Source of the DNA: Nematostella vectensis
Lineage: Eukaryota; Cnidaria; Anthozoa; Actiniaria; Edwardsiidae
NCBI RefSeq assembly: GCF_932526225.1
Contig: NC_064038.1
Coordinates: 7,377,070 to 7,441,069, forward strand
Direction: 5' to 3'
Length of the DNA: 64,000 nt
Under the pieces are notes generated by a model. It did not search any database and was not told the origin of the DNA. It was given only the letters and a program-made list of their open reading frames with translations. A program made the translations under genes and the position numbers. The stretch's first letter is position 1. Each line of letters begins with the position of its first letter. Below, in pieces: positions 57,601-64,000 of the stretch.

Positions 57601-58131
57601 CCGCATGAAAAAAGTTGGCAAGCCTTTGAACATCAAAGAATTTCTCACGAACACGGAGGACCCCTTTTTGAGCCAGGAAGACCACCTCACGAACCAGGAA
57701 GACCCTCTTTTGACCAAAGAAGGCCACCTTATGACCAAGGCAGGCCAAGTATGCCCCCTGGTCCAAGGCATGATCAATCTAGACCACCACTTGATGAAGG
57801 CAGACCCTCACTTGATCCAGGGCGACCTGGTCCTGGCCGAGGGAGAGGCTACCCTCCAGGAGATCGCTCTCCTAGAGGAGTTCCCATTTCTCCTGGGTTT
57901 GATAGGCGGGAAGAATTCTGGCGGGAGCGTCCAGGCCCTCCTGAAAATCGTCCGTACCATGATAATGGGCCGAACACGTGGACGGAAAATGAACGATTTA
58001 GAAACCCTGAATGGGAGAGACATTCTAATACGGGAATACGGCCCCAATTAGGCCCTGAAGGAAATTTTCCCAGTAAGAGACCAGGTCCACCATTCCAGCA
58101 TGCAGGGCCTCCAAAACGACCGTATTTTTAA
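51669..58131 (+). CDS. RPRD2: RPRD2, CID-domain RNA polymerase II CTD-binding protein
   Basis: RPRD proteins bind the phosphorylated C-terminal domain of RNA polymerase II through an N-terminal CID. Exons: 51669-51819, 51911-52037, 52125-52246, 52337-52464, 52981-53107, 53995-54170, 55018-58131 (3,945 nt; all phases close; 1,314 residues). The CID covers residues 1-133 (SVQTLSLWIIHHKRSANDIV, LILFYLANDVLQNS, VLQIWQDRKVF). Residues 134-176 are Lys-rich. Residues 177-300 form the conserved coiled-coil region (GGLFYDAAYGEVKV, AYKTFGNRLNSLKKKLD). The rest is Ser/Thr- then Pro/Arg-rich, with about 17 heptads of GRPPHEP type (about 1017-1138). The end GPPKRPYF resembles the vertebrate RPRD2 tail. 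The large unbroken last exon is like vertebrate RPRD2. The short paralogues RPRD1A/B lack this tail. Confidence 0.95.
57235..57600 (+). repeat. 21-bp coding repeat in RPRD2 (GRPPHEP heptads)
   Basis: About 17 in-frame units of CCAGGAAGACCTCCACATGA with synonymous changes (CAT/CAC, GAG/GAA). The antisense frames over it are open only because of the repeat. Confidence 0.95.
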
Positions 58132-58312
58132 TGTCCAGGACACTTCAAGCTTTTTAGAGACAAGTTTATACTTTTCAAAACAAAAAAACCCTGATTACCT
58201 TTTTACATATATATATGAATCACACTATTGTTTTTATGTTTATTATCTGTACAATTTAACTGACACGTTGTTAATTATACTAGACATCATGTCTTCAAAC
58301 TCCTCCTTGCGT

Positions 58313-58788
58313 GCGTAGCAAGCCCAGGGGTTGAGAAAGAAAAAAAGACGGTGACGAGGCGCGGGGGGCTTGCAGCCGACCCCCTGTTGTTGTTGTTTTT
58401 TTCTATGCCAGGTGCACCATAGTGGCATAATGAAAAACGAAATAGCTCCGCACACCCTTATGTCCGTATGTTAAGGCTGGTTCTCACGAGCGATATAAGC
58501 GGAGACGGAAGCGTAAAAGTGTTGTGTCGCGTTAGAACCGGCTTGACGTAAGCCCAACATAACGACATGGAAATACTGACATGAAATGCAAGACGTCTTT
58601 TTTTCTCTTATGTCGTTATGTCGGACTTATGCTTTTAGGCCGAACCATTCACACTTGAACACACGATCATAAGAGTGCGCGCACCGTTGTCGTTATGTCA
58701 CTAGTGTACACCAGGCATAAACTAGGGTCGGCTGCAAGCGCGCGGGGTCTATTCCTCGTCTTCCCAGCCCTTTGCGCTTGCTACGCAG
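58313..58788. mobile_element. Inverted-repeat element of about 476 bp downstream of RPRD2
   Basis: The left arm GTGCGTAGCAAGCCCAGGG...GGCTTGCAGCCGACCCC is mirrored on the right by GGGTCGGCTGCAAGC...CCTTTGCGCTTGCTACGCA. The arms are about 70 bp and imperfect, with no coding capacity. Confidence 0.7.
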
Positions 58789-58799
58789 GCTAAACTCGT

Positions 58800-59630
58800 T
58801 CCTGTTGTGACCTATTTCAAATAAAACCCAACTGTGTACTGTTTACTGTAATATGACCTCTATCTAGCGATTACCCGTATTATGTGGGCGCGGTCACCAA
58901 AGGATGGTCCCAATCGGGGACTTACGCTAAGACATCACGTGACGTTTTTTGGTGACAAATGCAAGCCAAAACAAACACGCCAAAGAACGACAAAATTTAA
59001 TAATTCAATAAAAGTAAGCCCTTTCTGAGATAGAAACTTCTGTCTTTATTCGTAAGGACTAAATAATAATATAATACTAAATAATTTCATGTTTCAAGCG
59101 CGCGTTAACATGTTTCGTGACCGTGTGGCCACCCTCGGAAACATTTAAGAAACATGTTTCCCCAAGTTGCGGGCAACGTGTCCTCGTTTGGCCAGGGCGG
59201 TCACCTCAATACAAAGTGGTTTGCCATCCCACAAATGTCTGCAGTACAACTAGTCAGCGGTTTTCTACTACATAAGGGTTTGCTGTACAATAAATCAGCA
59301 ATTTCCAACTACTTTTTTGGAATTCTAGGGGAAAGGTAGAGCATTTTGTGGGAAATTCCGGAATTAATTTTCGGTCGTTTTTTCGGGAATTATGTGCCAG
59401 GCCTATTTGCCACCGAAAAAGTCACGTGATCTCCCAATTGGCATATTTCATTGCATTTTACCTTGCTTTAACACGAACGCGCTTCATAAAAAATATGTCA
59501 CCATAAATCTGTGCACTTCATATCACCCTCAACAGTTTATTAAAATTCAACCTGAGACCGATTTACCCGCCGAGGCGTGATATGTGACGATCAAAATCGT
59601 CTTGGGTGACTTGTGGACGAGTCGCATGAA
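58800..59630. other. Intergenic stretch, no gene seen
   Basis: No splice-supported or domain-bearing frame was found. Confidence 0.35.
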
Positions 59631-59635
59631 ATTTT

Positions 59636-59696
59636 CCCTGCTAGTAGAGGCCTCTTTTCTCTGTATTTAGAGAAAGGAGGCCTCTGCTAGCAGGGA
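59636..59696. repeat. Strong short palindrome (hairpin)
   Basis: Arms CCCTGCTAGTAGAGGCCTC and GAGGCCTCTGCTAGCAGGG (one mismatch) enclose about 22 bp that is itself partly self-complementary. ATGAAATT lies outside each arm. Confidence 0.75.
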
Positions 59697-60014
59697 ACAT
59701 GAAATTACGAGCCTAGACCCAAGTATTCTCATCTGTCGCCTCATGTAAGGTAATACGGAATCCGGAATACCCCAAATTTGAATTTGGAATCCGGAATATT
59801 AACGTTGGAACGAAATACCTAACGTTGGAATCCGGAATTAATTGCTTACTGGAATCCGGAATCCAGAACATATCGCATCTGGAATCCCTACCTGTTATAG
59901 AACTGCTGACAAAAAAAAGGATGACGCCGAGCGCAGTCGAACGAAGTACAAATTTCGGATTTTCTATGTCCAGTCGGGCCTTAGTGAACTACGCATACAA
60001 AAAAAACGCGGTTT

Positions 60015-60850
60015 ATGAAGGATAATATTAGGAGGATTTACCAAAAAGATTTCTCGTACTTCACTGGCCCCAATTCGTATTACCCTGAAAAAATAAAAGA
60101 AGGCCCACCAAATCTCGACGATTGTTCTCGGAAGAACGCGAAGCTGCAATCCCGAAGAGAGGAGCAGGTGCTAATAGAGAGTTTGCAAGATGGTTTAGGA
60201 ATGAGGTACGTCAACTCAACGTCAGGGCCAAGACAAAGCAAAAGACAAGGTACACTTCTTAATGCAAATCAGCTTTCTTCCGACAGAAATCACGTCTGCT
60301 TAGTCTGTTCAGTCCAACCGTTGATGTTGTTGGAGCATGTCAGGAAACGGGGGTTGTGAGGGAGGGGGTCGGGCAAGTCGTGCAAGTTTCAACGGTATTT
60401 AACAAGGGAGATGATGTGGCAAATTCCCATAACCGAACCAGAGAAGTTGTACCCTACTGGTTAGCGCTCCTAAAAGAAGACGTCCATAAAGTAGACGGCG
60501 GCAACTTCCTAGAAAAACCCGTAGACTTCAAAGGGTTCACCGTTTCGACAGATGACAGGCAAGTTTACACGGTAGGTGAGAGTTGTGCTTTGAATTCTCC
60601 AAAAAGGATTCTTGCCAAAGTTGAACACTATAGCACCGATAATTCTGTCACATATGAAATAACCCCTGAAGAGGATGTCCGCTTGCTAATGGTGATACGG
60701 GTGACGGTTCAGAAGAGTATGACGCGGAAAGAGAAACGTGGCAACGACTCGAACGAGGACACGAGCGACGACACGCCGAGCCGGATCCCAGGTACAAGTT
60801 CCCATGGGCGGGCCAGCTCGTACCCAGTCGCCAAAATGAGAAGAAAATAA
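60015..60850 (+). pseudogene. Unrecognised ORF pair, possible broken gene
   Basis: An ATG frame of 114 codons (60,015-60,359) is followed, in a different frame, by an open stretch of 164 codons without its own early ATG (to 60,850). The second part reads like real protein: a folded-looking middle (GFTVSTDDRQVYTVGESCAL), then a charged Asp/Glu/Arg tail. I could not find an intron that joins the two frames, so this may be a frameshifted pseudogene or an unresolved exon. The family is not recognised. Confidence 0.4.
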
Positions 60851-60859
60851 GAAGAAATA

Positions 60860-63760
<2,901 letters not shown>

Positions 63761-64000
63761 GTAAGATGTGGAACCTGCTGAATGGAAGCCTGCTTCTAAA
63801 ATTTATTTACTTTTGAAGGGACGGAGTAAGATGGCTATATTACGATTAACCCTCATTACCAGTTGAATCATTAACTATCCATCTGAACAACCTGGACCCA
63901 TTTTGATAGTACAGTTTATGGTCGTAAAGTTTTCTATTAGACTAATATCTCAGATTTTTTTCTCTTCAATAAAAAGATGGTCAGATTGGATTTCAGTTAC

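Noticed and set aside
57094-57777. Antisense and out-of-frame ORFs over the RPRD2 heptads
   Set aside because: A 21-bp period keeps all frames open; the RPRD2 frame is supported by conserved domains and splice phases.

Overview
The window looks like nuclear DNA of a sea-anemone-type cnidarian; Nematostella vectensis is the best guess. It holds compact multi-exon animal genes with short GT-AG introns, long A+T-rich intergenic stretches, many short inverted-repeat transposons, long minisatellites and self-cleaving-ribozyme repeats. The species is an inference and no database was searched. Exon models were built by reading splice sites by eye and checking that codon phase closes across every junction.

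Layout. 1-3.3 kb (minus): 5' part of a secreted EF-hand protein of the calumenin/reticulocalbin (CREC) type, running off the left edge. 4.1-8.8 kb: a 46-bp minisatellite of about 100 copies. 10.4-25.8 kb (minus): a complete HLTF gene (HIRAN, split SNF2 ATPase, RING finger), 14 coding exons and 1,474 codons. Many of its introns are filled with tandem arrays that copy its own splice junctions. A single-exon THAP zinc-finger gene (plus) sits inside one of these introns. 26.4 kb (plus): a small coiled-coil protein, divergent from HLTF. 28.6-35.4 kb (minus): a ten-exon gene for a 638-residue protein with one late membrane segment, in which every intron is phase 1; I do not recognise the family. 35.6-39.0 kb: TTAA-flanked inverted-repeat elements. 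38.0-42.8 kb: a solo copy and a seven-ribozyme tandem array of a 355-bp hammerhead-ribozyme retroelement (retrozyme), each flanked by its own target-site duplication. 43.2-51.8 kb: a segmental duplication in which a copy of the RPRD2 promoter and first exon lies 7 kb upstream of the real one; a two-exon LicD/fukutin-like membrane enzyme lies between the two copies. 51.7-58.1 kb (plus): RPRD2 (CID domain, Pol II CTD binding), 7 exons, 1,314 codons. 60.0-60.9 kb: an unrecognised ORF pair. 61.8-64 kb (plus): the first two exons of GALT (Leloir pathway), cut by the right edge.

The genes are unrelated housekeeping functions (replication-fork remodelling, transcription, glycosylation, galactose metabolism) and do not form one pathway. 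The striking content lies in the repeats. The first signal is the hammerhead retrozyme family, with one solo insertion inside a piggyBac-like element and one array with an inverted 5' end. The second is the recurrent growth of tandem arrays out of exon-intron boundaries: at about seven places in HLTF, one in the unknown membrane-protein gene, and a milder form in the EF-hand gene.
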